64,000 nucleotides of DNA from Deltaproteobacteria bacterium (GTDB lineage Bacteria; Myxococcota_A; Polyangia; Polyangiales; Ga0077539). Both the position numbers and the translations under genes were made by a program. The notes below the pieces were generated by a model that saw only the letters and a list, made by a program, of their open reading frames with translations, was not told the DNA's origin and ran no database searches. Location of the stretch: contig JACRDB010000149.1 in NCBI GenBank assembly GCA_016218725.1, positions 62,001 through 126,000 on the forward strand, in the 5' to 3' direction. Below are positions 8,928 through 16,479 of this stretch, one piece after another (the stretch's first letter is position 1; the number at the start of each line of letters is the position of its first letter).

Positions 8928-8964
8928 GGGACTCGCGGTAGTACGGCCCCGCGCGCCCGCGGTG
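8928..8964 (+). pseudogene. Right copy of 37-bp repeat: degenerate 3' end of a 5'-nucleotidase gene
   Basis: It is 33/37 identical to 4610-4646. In the matching frame it would read DSR-stop-YGPARPRC against DPRWYDPARPRW in the intact gene; the Trp codon TGG has become TAG. It looks like a decaying duplicate of the nucleotidase tail rather than chance similarity. Confidence 0.55.
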
Positions 8965-8977
8965 CCCTCAATGGCTA

Positions 8978-8989
8978 CCTACATGTAGG
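8978..8989. promoter_or_regulatory. 12-bp palindrome upstream of NUDIX gene
   Basis: CCTACATGTAGG is perfectly self-complementary, about 54 bp upstream of ATG 9043. A similar CCTACA-N-TGTAGG site lies at 42280-42292, upstream of another gene. Confidence 0.3.
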
Positions 8990-9042
8990 CAGGTCCCCCG
9001 AAAGATTGTGGTACCTTGTGCTGCGCCCGAGGAGTCACCGCG

Positions 9043-9603
9043 ATGGCACCCGTGAAGGATCGCTTCTGTTCGTTTTGTGGGACCGCGTTTTCGGAGCCCT
9101 TGAAGTACCCCCGGACGTGTTCGAACGGGGGCTGCGGCATCACCATCTGGGCCAACCCCATCCCCGTGGCGGTGCTCCTGGTCCCGCTGGAAGAGAACGG
9201 CGCCCGGGGGCTCCTGTGCCTGCGCCGGGGCATCGAGCCCCAACGGGGGCGCCTCGCCCTGGTGGGGGGCTTCCTGGAGGAGCACGAGACCTGGCAGGAG
9301 GGCGGCGCCCGGGAGGTGCGCGAAGAGGTGGACGTGGCGGTGGACCCGTCCGGGGTGGAGCCCTTCTGGTTTACCAGCACCGCCCCGAGGCCCAACCGGG
9401 TGCTGCTCTTCGGCACGGCCCCGGCGGTGCCCATGGGGAGCCTCGGGCCCTTTGCCCCGCGCACGGAGACCCTGGAGCGAGGGGTCCTCTGGGGGCCCGA
9501 CGGGCTGGAGGATGTCTTCGCGTTCTCGCTGCACCTGGAGGCGGCCCGGCGGTGGTTCGCCCGGGAGGGGATCACCGGGCCCCATCGGTATCGCACCGTG
9601 TGA
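9043..9603 (+). CDS. NUDIX hydrolase with N-terminal zinc ribbon
   Basis: A 186-aa protein. Cysteines C9, C12, C26 and C31 (CSFCG...TCSNGGCG) form a likely zinc ribbon as in NADH pyrophosphatase-type NUDIX proteins. The Nudix box runs from about 75 to 98 (GGFLEEHETW...REVREEVD) and has the expected G-x5-E-x7-REUxEE spacing, with D instead of the usual final G. By family it hydrolyses a nucleoside diphosphate linked to another group; the substrate is not predictable here. ATG 9043 follows GAGGAG at a good distance, so the upstream in-frame start at 9016 is less likely. It is followed 73 bp downstream by a lipoprotein gene. Confidence 0.85.
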   Translation: MAPVKDRFCSFCGTAFSEPLKYPRTCSNGGCGITIWANPIPVAVLLVPLEENGARGLLCLRRGIEPQRGRLALVGGFLEEHETWQEGGAREVREEVDVAVDPSGVEPFWFTSTAPRPNRVLLFGTAPAVPMGSLGPFAPRTETLERGVLWGPDGLEDVFAFSLHLEAARRWFAREGITGPHRYRTV

Positions 9604-9676
9604 CGGTCCGTTGACGGCGCGCGCGGTTCGCGCTCCCATGGCCCGTCGGCCACGGACCCCGACGGAGGAGCCCTTC

Positions 9677-10600
9677 ATGCGAACGATCGTACGCGCTGCA
9701 TTCTTGACCCTGGCCCTGGGTGCCGCCTGCAAGGCGGGGATGGGCGCCGGAGACCCGCCGCCGGCGACGGACTCTGGCACTCCGGGCACGGACACCGGCA
9801 CCCCGGGCCGGGACACCGGCACCCCGAGCGGCGACGGTGGGAGCAACTGCGCCAGCGCCACCGCGTGCGGTGCTTGTACGGCCATGGGGCCCTGCGGGTG
9901 GTGCTACCGCTCCGGTCGCTGCCTGGCCGGCAATGGCACGGGCTCCACCGACGGGACCTGCATGGGCACCGACTGGGACTTCATCGGCGGCCGCTGCGCC
10001 ACCGATGGCGCGGCCCCGCCCATGGTGGACGCCTCGGCCCAGTGCGCCATGGGGACCGCCTGCGGCAACTGTACGGCGATGGGCCCCTGCGGCTGGTGCC
10101 TGCGCACCATGCGGTGCATGCAGGGCAACTCCATGGGCTCCGCCGACCGGACCTGCATGGGCGCGGACTTCACCTTCACCTCCACCGGGTGCCCGCGGGC
10201 CGACGGGGGCGTGGCCTGTCGCGGAGCGCCTCCGCGGACGTGCGGGCTCACGCTGGCAGGCGGGGTGCGCACCTGCACCCCGGGGTCCTCGGTCTCCGCG
10301 GGCTGCCACGCGGGGTGCTCCCCGCCCCTCGGGAGCTGCACCGGGGACGCGATCATGCAGATCTGCCGCGGCTCGGACATGGCCGCCCCGTGCGCCATGG
10401 CGATTGCCTCCAATGACGACGCCCGCACCACCGCGAGCGACGGCGGCATCGCCTGCGCGTCGGGCGGTGGAGACGGCGGATCGAGCAACGGGCTCTGCCC
10501 GGCCCTCACCTTCACTTGCCCCGCGGACGGGATGTACACCGTCTGGACCGGCGCCTACGACACCGACGAGCCCGCTACCTGCACCGTCGCCGTGCGCTGA
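9677..10600 (+). CDS. PSI-like cysteine-repeat lipoprotein
   Basis: A 307-aa protein with lipobox LALGAAC and a D/T/G/P-rich linker typical of myxobacterial lipoproteins. Two tandem copies of a cysteine module follow (CxxxTACGxCTAMGPCGWC, about residues 56-110 and 120-175), resembling plexin-semaphorin-integrin (PSI) domains, which usually stabilise extracellular receptor stalks. A third cysteine-rich region (CRGAPPRTCG...) and a C-terminal segment (FTCPADGMYTVWTGAYD) that looks like a pre-peptidase-type beta domain complete it. The GGAGGAG Shine-Dalgarno supports ATG 9677. The gene converges with the acyl-CoA dehydrogenase gene, with only three bases between stop codons. Its function is probably surface binding; no catalytic motif is seen. 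Confidence 0.72.
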   Translation: MRTIVRAAFLTLALGAACKAGMGAGDPPPATDSGTPGTDTGTPGRDTGTPSGDGGSNCASATACGACTAMGPCGWCYRSGRCLAGNGTGSTDGTCMGTDWDFIGGRCATDGAAPPMVDASAQCAMGTACGNCTAMGPCGWCLRTMRCMQGNSMGSADRTCMGADFTFTSTGCPRADGGVACRGAPPRTCGLTLAGGVRTCTPGSSVSAGCHAGCSPPLGSCTGDAIMQICRGSDMAAPCAMAIASNDDARTTASDGGIACASGGGDGGSSNGLCPALTFTCPADGMYTVWTGAYDTDEPATCTVAVR

Positions 10601-10603
10601 GAT

Positions 10604-11539
10604 TCACCCTCCTCGCAGCGCCCTCCAGGCTCCCTCGCGCCGCGCCTCCCTCGCCCTCCCGGCGACGGAGAGCAGCGCGAGGTCCCGCCGCCAGCGGGCG
10701 GCTTCGTCCTCGCCCAGCGCGTCCATGCACGGCGCCATTCGCGCCAGGAGCGCCTCCAGCGCCCGAAGGAGCCCCGCCAGGGCGAGGTGCGTCCCGGGTC
10801 CCGGGCGGGCCTCCGTGGCCAGCGCGCGGGCGGCGGCCGCTGCGGTGAGCGCCTCCTCGGTGAGCGCCTCCGGCGCGTGGGTCCGGCGCGCGAGCCCGAG
10901 CAGGAGCCCCAGCGCCGCCGCGATCACGTGCAGGTCCTCCACCGTACGGAAGGGCTTGAGATAGCCAACATAACCATCCTCCGGGGCCACCGCACGGGAA
11001 TCGACCCGGACGCCGTCCAGCGCGAGCGTCGCGTGAGGGAGCTCCGGCACCACGGGGAGGGGCTCCATGGCCGTCACCGTGACCCCGGGCGCGCTCGCCG
11101 GGACCGTCACCAGCTTGAGCCGTGGGCGCCCGTCGGGGCCGTCGCCCAGCGTGGCCACCACCAGGAGCGTGTCCGCCAGCGTCCCGAGGGTCACGAAGCG
11201 CTTGCTGCCCGAGAGCGTCCAGCGGTCGCCGTCGGGCGAGAGCCGTGTCTTGATGGCCCTGGGGTGTCCGCCGCCGTCCTCCGTGGCGCAGAGGGCCGCC
11301 CGGTGGTCCGCGGGGAGGGAGGGCACCAGCGCCCGCAGCGCGCACTGGTAGCCCGACGCGAAGGCGAAGGCCGGCCCGTCGGCCCCGGAGCCCGCCACCA
11401 GCGCCGCGTCCAGGGGGCCAGGCCAGGCCTCGCACACCGACCGGTGCCACGCCCACCAGGCGTCCAGCGAGCGCCCATGCACCGAAGCGGGAGGCCCGAG
11501 GAGGGCCCCGAGGAGCGCGTCGAGAGGTCGTGAGGTCAT
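10604..11539 (-). CDS. Acyl-CoA dehydrogenase-like flavoprotein (short)
   Basis: A 311-aa protein, shorter than the usual ~380 aa. The middle beta domain is recognisable: TRLSPDGDRWTLSGSKRFVT, LADTLLVVATLG, LVTVPASAPGVTV and ALDGVRVDSRAV, as in acyl-CoA dehydrogenases. The C-terminal helical bundle is Ala/Leu-rich and apparently trimmed. I do not see the catalytic glutamate of classic members, so it may be a divergent or non-catalytic relative. It sits 44 bp downstream of the pirin gene on the same strand. ATG 11539 begins MTSRPLDALLGALLG. Confidence 0.7.
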   Translation of the reverse strand: MTSRPLDALLGALLGPPASVHGRSLDAWWAWHRSVCEAWPGPLDAALVAGSGADGPAFAFASGYQCALRALVPSLPADHRAALCATEDGGGHPRAIKTRLSPDGDRWTLSGSKRFVTLGTLADTLLVVATLGDGPDGRPRLKLVTVPASAPGVTVTAMEPLPVVPELPHATLALDGVRVDSRAVAPEDGYVGYLKPFRTVEDLHVIAAALGLLLGLARRTHAPEALTEEALTAAAAARALATEARPGPGTHLALAGLLRALEALLARMAPCMDALGEDEAARWRRDLALLSVAGRAREARREGAWRALRGG

Positions 11540-11583
11540 CGCCCCGGGAGCGTAACCCCCAGAGCCCGGCGAGCGACACCCGC

Positions 11584-12441
11584 TCAGTCCACGAAGGGGC
11601 CCCGGTGCGCGATGGGCTCGTCGTGCGGGAGCCCCGCCAGGAGCACCGCCCGGGCGCGGGAGAGCGCGCGCAGGCCGAGCTCTCCGCCCTGGACCAGCGC
11701 CGTCTGCCCCTCCGACAGCGTCACGTCCCCGACCTTGACCGCGCCCTCCAGGGCGAGCACCAGGCCCTGCCAGCGCGCGGGGAGCGCGTCCCCGTAGGCG
11801 CTCCCGGGGTCCAGGGCGAGGTCCAGGTAACGCACCGGGGTCTCCAGGTGCACCGGCGACCCGGGGCCCACCACCGCGCGCGTGCGCACCCCGCGGTGGT
11901 GGGTCTCCGGCAGCTCTCGGCCGTGGATGGCCGTGTACCGTGGCTCCATGGTCTTGAGCCTGCGAGGGAGGTTCACCCAGAGCTGGAGCCCGCGGTTCGG
12001 GCCCGGGGTGCCGGGCATCTCCGAGTGCCACGCCCCGCGGCCGGAGGTGAAGAGTTGCACGCCGCCGGTGGACACCGCGCTCTCGTTGCCGAGGTTGTCC
12101 CGGTGCTCGAAGGCCCCGTCGAGCATGTACGTAAAGGCCTCGAAGCCCCGGTGGGGGTGCATGGGGAAGCCCGCGGGAGGGGCCACGGAGAAATGGTCCA
12201 GCAGCACGAAGGGGTCCCGGTGGTGCCCGCCCCCCCGCAAGATGCGCTGCACGTGGGCGCCGCGGCCGTCCACCGCGGGGGTGGCCAGGAGCACCGTGGG
12301 GCGCGCGTTGGGCGAGGGCGGGGCCGCGCGCGGGGAGCGCACCGGAGGCTCCTGGAGGCACCCGAACCCCGCGAGGGGCGCGGCCCCGAGGAGCGCCAGG
12401 GCCTCGCGGCGGGAGAGGGCATCGGCGGGCGCGCGGCGCAC
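11584..12441 (-). CDS. Pirin family protein with Tat/lipobox signal
   Basis: A 285-aa bicupin. The metal site is seen as MHPHRGFEAFTYMLDG, with a further His in AWHSEM and a Glu downstream, the usual pirin HxH...H...E set. Pirins are mostly cytoplasmic dioxygenases (quercetinase-like) or redox regulators. Here the N-terminus is SRREALALLGAAPLAGFGC: a twin-arginine motif followed by a lipobox, which would send a folded, metal-loaded pirin to the envelope. The start is GTG at 12441, 4 bp after the glutathione peroxidase stop, so the two are surely one operon. An oxidative-stress context is inferred. Confidence 0.87.
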   Translation of the reverse strand: MRRAPADALSRREALALLGAAPLAGFGCLQEPPVRSPRAAPPSPNARPTVLLATPAVDGRGAHVQRILRGGGHHRDPFVLLDHFSVAPPAGFPMHPHRGFEAFTYMLDGAFEHRDNLGNESAVSTGGVQLFTSGRGAWHSEMPGTPGPNRGLQLWVNLPRRLKTMEPRYTAIHGRELPETHHRGVRTRAVVGPGSPVHLETPVRYLDLALDPGSAYGDALPARWQGLVLALEGAVKVGDVTLSEGQTALVQGGELGLRALSRARAVLLAGLPHDEPIAHRGPFVD

Positions 12442-12445
12442 GGCG

Positions 12446-12922
12446 TCAGAGGACCTTCGCCAGGGCCTCGCGGAGTGCGGCGCTCTCCGGGGTCACGTCG
12501 CTGCGGAAGCGCCCGGCGATGCGCCCCTCGCGGTCGATCAGGAACTTCTCGAAGTTCCACTGGACGTCCCCCGGGGCGGAGGCGTCGCCCGTGAGCCAGG
12601 CGTAGAGCGGGTGCTGCCCGGGGCCCTTGACCACCAGCTTGGACGCCATGGGGAAGGTCACCTGGTAGCGGGCCTCGCAGAAGCTCTGGATCTGCTGGTC
12701 GGTGCCGGGCTCCTGGGCGCCGAACTCGTTGGCGGGCACGCCGCACACCACCAGGCCCCGGTCCCGGAGCTCAGTCCAGAGGGCCTGGAGGCCCTTGTAC
12801 TGGGGCGTATACCCGCAGCGCGAGGCGACGTTCACGAGCAGCACGGCCTTGCCCCGGAAGTCCCGCAAGGGGAGCTCGCTCCCGTCGAGGGCCTTGAGGG
12901 TGAAATCATGGAGGGTGGTCAT
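12446..12922 (-). CDS. Glutathione peroxidase family (Cys type)
   Basis: A 158-aa protein of normal length for bacterial GPx. The catalytic tetrad is visible: C36 in NVASRCGYT (Cys rather than selenocysteine), Q70 in ANEFGAQEPG, and W122-N123 in QWNFEKFLID. Such Cys-type enzymes usually reduce peroxides with thioredoxin. ATG 12922 is preceded by GGGAGA at about 4-9 nt. It is first in the operon with the pirin and probably the acyl-CoA dehydrogenase-like gene, and diverges from the methyltransferase gene. Confidence 0.93.
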   Translation of the reverse strand: MTTLHDFTLKALDGSELPLRDFRGKAVLLVNVASRCGYTPQYKGLQALWTELRDRGLVVCGVPANEFGAQEPGTDQQIQSFCEARYQVTFPMASKLVVKGPGQHPLYAWLTGDASAPGDVQWNFEKFLIDREGRIAGRFRSDVTPESAALREALAKVL

Positions 12923-12985
12923 GGGGTCTCCCGCGGACAGCATGCCACGAACGCGGCCCCGCGGCGTAGACTGCGCGGCGACCCG

Positions 12986-13738
12986 ATGCCCCCCTCGTGG
13001 CAGCCGCCCATTGACTTCGACCAGCTCTCCCGGAGCGTCTACGCCCAGGGCGCCGAGGAGGCGATGCTGGTGGAGGTCTTCGCGCGCGTGCCCCCGCGGC
13101 GGCGCTTCTGCGTGGAGTTCGGCGCCAGCGACGGGCTGCGCAACAGCAACACCGCGAGGCTCCTGCGCGACGAGGGCTGGCGGGGCGTGCTCCTGGAGGC
13201 CTCGGACTACCGCTTCGGCAAGCTCCAGGCCCACTGGGCCGGGAGGGACCAGGCCGCGCTGGTCCAGGCCCGGGTGCTGCCCGACAACGTGGAGCGCCTC
13301 TTCGCCGAGGCCTTCGTCCCCGAGGACCTGGACCTCCTGTCCATTGACATCGACGGCAACGACTACTGGGTCTGGCGCGCCCTGGAGCGCTACCGCCCGC
13401 AGGTGGTGGTGATCGAGTACAACCCCTACTACGAGCCCCCGGAGCGCTGGGTGATGAAATACAACCCCGACCACGCCTGGGACGGGAGCACCTACTACGG
13501 CGCCAGCCTGGAGTCCCTGGCGAGGCTCGGCCAGGCCAAGGGCTACGAGCTCCTGTGCTGCGACCGCCAGGGGAACAACGCGTTCTTCGTCGAGCGCTCG
13601 CTCTTCGCGCGCTTCGGCGTGGAGGACAACAGCCCCCAGGCGCTCTACCGCCCGGCGATGTACAAAGTGCGGTACGTGGGTCGCAACACCTTTGTCACGG
13701 GGCACCCCTACCGCTGGGGCCCCGGCGAGGCCCTGTGA
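12986..13738 (+). CDS. FkbM-like SAM-dependent methyltransferase
   Basis: A 250-aa protein. The Rossmann start CVEFGASDGLRNSNTARLL, the acidic strand GVLLEASDYRF and the DLLSIDIDGNDYWVWRAL segment are characteristic of FkbM-type methyltransferases. VVVIEYNPYY follows as the next strand. No signal peptide is seen, so it is cytoplasmic. The substrate is unknown; FkbM relatives methylate sugars or small-molecule hydroxyls. The stop overlaps the next gene's GTG (GTGA), so it is coupled to an APH-fold kinase. ATG 12986 is chosen because the preceding open frame lies antisense to the glutathione peroxidase gene. Confidence 0.75.
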   Translation: MPPSWQPPIDFDQLSRSVYAQGAEEAMLVEVFARVPPRRRFCVEFGASDGLRNSNTARLLRDEGWRGVLLEASDYRFGKLQAHWAGRDQAALVQARVLPDNVERLFAEAFVPEDLDLLSIDIDGNDYWVWRALERYRPQVVVIEYNPYYEPPERWVMKYNPDHAWDGSTYYGASLESLARLGQAKGYELLCCDRQGNNAFFVERSLFARFGVEDNSPQALYRPAMYKVRYVGRNTFVTGHPYRWGPGEAL

Positions 13739-14682
13739 CCGAGGCCCTCCGCGCGAGCGTGGGCCGAGCCTACGCGCTGGGAGACGCCCCGTGGGTGCCC
13801 TGCGGGGGACGGGTCGCGAGGGTGGGCGCCCGGGCCGTGAAGCTGTATTCAACGGCCGAGCGCGGGAGGGCTCGGTGGGAGGCCAGGCTCCTGCGGCACC
13901 TGGAGGGAGGCGCGGGCTACCGGGTGCAAGCGCTCGTGGCCACCGTCGACGGAGAGGACGTGCTGGAGCACCCCGACGGGAGCGTGCTGGTCACGCGCTG
14001 GGAGGACGGGGCCTCGCGGGACTACACGGAGATCACCAGGCCCGGGTGGGAGGCCCTGGGGCGCACCCTGGCCGCGCTCCACCGACGCCTGGACAAAGGG
14101 ATCGAGGCGCCCGAGGACCTGCGCCTGGGGCCCAGGCTCCGCGCCCTGGACCCCGAGGCCGAGAGGCGCGTCCTGGAGCGCCACCTCGGGGAGGCTCGCG
14201 GGAGGAACTCCCCGGTGGCCGTGGCGCTCCTGGAGGCTCGCAGCGCGCTCCTGGAGGCCCACGGAGCGCGCGCGAGAGACCGCTTCCCGACGGGCTCCGA
14301 CGCGAGGCCGGGCCACAACGACTACAACCAGCACAACTACCTGTTCCCGGCGCGAGGGGGCGTGCTGATCCTCGATTGGGAGCGGGCCCTCGGGGTGCCT
14401 CGGGAGTACGAGGTCGTGCGGAGCCTGCACCACCTCCCGTGGGCCGCTCCAGCGAGGGCCCGGCGCTTCTGGGACGCCTACCGCGCGGTGCGCTCGCTGG
14501 ACCCCCAGAGGCTCCCCTGGGCCCTGGACGCGGCGCTCACGGAGCACGCCACCAAGCACTGGCCCGTGGAGAAATGGCTCCGAGGGGACCCCGGGAGCGC
14601 GGAGAGGCTCGCCGCGCTGGCGCCCGTGGTCACGGCGCTCAAGGCCCACACGGACACCCTGCGACGCTTCTACGAGTGGTGA
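13735..14682 (+). CDS. APH/choline-kinase-fold phosphotransferase
   Basis: A 315-aa protein starting at GTG 13735, overlapping the methyltransferase stop. Brenner's motif is clear: GHNDYNQHNYLF with the catalytic Asp and metal Asn, followed by LILDWERA for the second metal ligand. An N-terminal lobe lysine is present in RAVKLYS. The family phosphorylates small molecules such as choline, homoserine, fructosamine or aminoglycosides; nothing here selects one. Coupling to an FkbM-like methyltransferase suggests both act on the same small molecule or glycan. It ends 19 bp from the convergent chromate transporter gene. Confidence 0.82.
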   Translation: MTEALRASVGRAYALGDAPWVPCGGRVARVGARAVKLYSTAERGRARWEARLLRHLEGGAGYRVQALVATVDGEDVLEHPDGSVLVTRWEDGASRDYTEITRPGWEALGRTLAALHRRLDKGIEAPEDLRLGPRLRALDPEAERRVLERHLGEARGRNSPVAVALLEARSALLEAHGARARDRFPTGSDARPGHNDYNQHNYLFPARGGVLILDWERALGVPREYEVVRSLHHLPWAAPARARRFWDAYRAVRSLDPQRLPWALDAALTEHATKHWPVEKWLRGDPGSAERLAALAPVVTALKAHTDTLRRFYEW

Positions 14683-14701
14683 GGGCCCGGGAGGGCGAAG
14701 G

Positions 14702-16075
14702 TCACCCCGCGGCGAGGCGTCCGAGCGCCCCGAGGGCGGCGCAGCCGACGAGGACGGCGGGCATGGGGAGCTTCAGGCGCAGGAGCCCAAAGACCGCCAG
14801 GAGCGCGAGCGCCCAGGCGACCGGGTCCGCGGAGGAGAGGGTCGGGACGAGGAGGTGCAGGGGCCCGAGGTGAAGCACGGAGGTCCCACGAAAGAGCACG
14901 TGGAGGCCGAACCAGAGGGAGAGGTTCAAGATGACGCCGACCACCGCGGCGGTGATGGCCGAGAGGGACGCCTGGAGCGCGCGGTTGCCGCGGAGCGCTT
15001 CGAGGTAGGGCGCCCCGAGGAGGATCCAGAGGAAGCACGGGACGAAGGTGGTCCAGACGGTGACCGCGGCGCCGAGCGTGCCCGCCGCCATGGGGGGGAG
15101 GCCTCCGGGGTGCCGGTAGGCGCCGAGGAAGCCCACGAACTCCAGCACCAGGATCAGCGGCCCGGGGGTGGTCTCCGCGAGGCCGAGGCCGTCGACCATC
15201 TCGCCGGGCAGGAGCCAGTGGTAGCCGTCCACGGCGCGCTGGGCGACGTAGGCCAGGACCGCGTAGGCGCCGCCGAAGGTGACCACCGCGGCGCGGGAGA
15301 AGAAGAGCCCCTCGTCGAGGACCACCGAGCGGGGACCGAAGAGCGCCCGCAGCCCGAGGAGCGGCCCCGCCCAGAGGAGCCCGCAGACGCCCAGGACCCG
15401 CGCGGCGCGGGCGAGGGAAGGGCGCGTGTGCGCGAGCTCCCCGGCGGCGGCCATGCGCTCCACCACGGTGTCACCGACCGCTCCAGCGTGCGCGCTCGCG
15501 GGCGCCGGGAGCGCGAGGGGCGCGAGGCGCTGGAGCGCGAGCCCGAGGGCTCCTGCGCCGAAGACCACCACGGGAAACGGCACCGCGAAGGCGAAGAGCG
15601 CCAGGAAGGCCAGCGCGGCGATGGCCCGCAGCGCGGGGCGCGTGAGGGCGCGGCGGGCCACGCGCAGGAGCGCCTCCAGGACGACGGCGAGCACCGCGGG
15701 CTTGAGCCCGAAGAACAGCGCCGCCACCGCGGGGAGCGCGCCGTAGCCCGCGTAGAGCGCGCTCAGGGCGAGCACCGCCAGGGCGCCGGGCAGCACGAAG
15801 AGCGTGCCGGCGACCACCGCCCCGGGCGTCCTGTGCAAGAGCCAGCCGAGGTACGTCGCGAGCTGCTGCGCCTCGGGCCCCGGGAGCAGCATGCAGTAGT
15901 TGAGCGCGTGGAGGAAGCGGGCCTCGTCCACCCAGCGGCGCGTCTCGACGAGCTCCCGGTGCAGGAGCGCCACCTGCCCGGCGGGGCCGCCGAAGCCGAG
16001 GAGCCCGATGCGGGTCCACACCGCCAGGGCCTCGCGGAAGGGCACGCGGTGCGAGGGCTCCGTGGGCGTGGTCAC
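14702..16075 (-). CDS. chrA: Chromate transporter (ChrA/CHR family)
   Basis: A 457-aa membrane protein with two homologous halves, each starting with the CHR signature: RIGLLGFGGPAGQVALLHRE in the first and VVTFGGAYAVLAYVAQ in the second, plus LPGPEAQQLATYLGW and ETTPGPLILVLEFVGFLG. About 10-12 hydrophobic segments are present. By family it exports chromate, probably by proton-motive force. GTG 16075 is preferred over ATG 16132 because TACCCT ends exactly 6 nt before it, matching the -10-like pattern elsewhere, and because homology begins soon after. It stands alone and diverges from the ubiquitin-like operon. Confidence 0.9.
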   Translation of the reverse strand: MTTPTEPSHRVPFREALAVWTRIGLLGFGGPAGQVALLHRELVETRRWVDEARFLHALNYCMLLPGPEAQQLATYLGWLLHRTPGAVVAGTLFVLPGALAVLALSALYAGYGALPAVAALFFGLKPAVLAVVLEALLRVARRALTRPALRAIAALAFLALFAFAVPFPVVVFGAGALGLALQRLAPLALPAPASAHAGAVGDTVVERMAAAGELAHTRPSLARAARVLGVCGLLWAGPLLGLRALFGPRSVVLDEGLFFSRAAVVTFGGAYAVLAYVAQRAVDGYHWLLPGEMVDGLGLAETTPGPLILVLEFVGFLGAYRHPGGLPPMAAGTLGAAVTVWTTFVPCFLWILLGAPYLEALRGNRALQASLSAITAAVVGVILNLSLWFGLHVLFRGTSVLHLGPLHLLVPTLSSADPVAWALALLAVFGLLRLKLPMPAVLVGCAALGALGRLAAG

Positions 16076-16081
16076 CGCGCA

Positions 16082-16087
16082 AGGGTA
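16082..16087 (-). promoter_or_regulatory. -10-like hexamer TACCCT before chromate transporter GTG
   Basis: It is on the minus strand, 6 nt from GTG 16075, and decides that start over the upstream ATG. Confidence 0.35.
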
Positions 16088-16168
16088 CGCCGCAGCGCGC
16101 ACGGGAGCGAGCGCGGCGCGCACCAGGCGCACGGCATCCCGAGACGCCCGCGCCGCGAGGGAGGTCGC

Positions 16169-16201
16169 TTGTCACACCTCCCCCCGGCCCGGCGATCTCC
16201 C
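16169..16201 (+). promoter_or_regulatory. Bipartite motif, copy 1, upstream of the ubiquitin-like operon
   Basis: TTGTCACACC, a 12-nt spacer, then GGCGATCTCCC. The same two blocks with the same spacing recur at 17025-17057 upstream of the E1-like gene, while the spacers differ. Conservation of blocks but not spacer points to a protein-binding site or promoter. Confidence 0.6.
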
Positions 16202-16223
16202 CACAGGAGTCGCAGGTAGACCT

Positions 16224-16243
16224 ACCCCGGCCTAGGCCGGGGT
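16224..16243. promoter_or_regulatory. 20-bp perfect palindrome
   Basis: ACCCCGGCCTAGGCCGGGGT has no loop and no following T-run, so an operator or cruciform seems likelier than a terminator. Confidence 0.5.
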
Positions 16244-16392
16244 CTTCGCCACGGGAAGGAAACCGAGTGTTGATCCTTATCTATTGTTGTGTGGGGTTCG
16301 GTCTGGTTATTGCCTCGCCCACCGTGACGAGTCGCATGCGTACCTGGTCATGTGTAGGGAACGTCTTCGTTTTTCAGTCGCGTACCGCCTTG

Positions 16393-16412
16393 TCAAAGAC
16401 CGTTGTCTTTGA
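16393..16412. other. Hairpin in operon leader
   Basis: TCAAAGAC, loop CGTT, GTCTTTGA: a perfect 8-bp stem about 70 nt upstream of the RING gene's Shine-Dalgarno. Confidence 0.45.
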
Positions 16413-16479
16413 AGGGGCATTCCTGCGACCCACGTCCAACGGCATCCGCGCCTGGACTTCCACCGAAAGGAAAAATCCG

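Larger units (their letters stand above)
8766..9042. other. Intergenic region with gene remnant and palindrome
   Basis: 277 bp before the NUDIX gene. It contains the degenerate right copy of the nucleotidase 3' end (8928-8964) and a perfect palindrome (8978-8989). A GAGGAG Shine-Dalgarno lies about 8 nt before ATG 9043. No intact gene is seen. Confidence 0.5.
16206..16479 (+). promoter_or_regulatory. Low-GC leader of the ubiquitin-like operon
   Basis: About 275 bp with visibly lower GC and no third-position bias, in contrast to the genes on both sides. It holds a 20-bp perfect palindrome, an 8-bp-stem hairpin and a second GGAAGGA Shine-Dalgarno (16254-16260) placed 6 nt before GTG 16267. The frame from that GTG runs into the RING gene, but its codons are not coding-like until ATG 16480. 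It may be a regulated 5' leader or encode a short leader peptide. Confidence 0.45.

Noticed and set aside
16267..16479. N-terminal extension of the RING gene from GTG 16267 (244-aa frame)
   Set aside because: It has a Shine-Dalgarno and a signal-like start, but third-position GC is low up to 16480 and rises sharply from ATG 16480, which has its own ribosome site.
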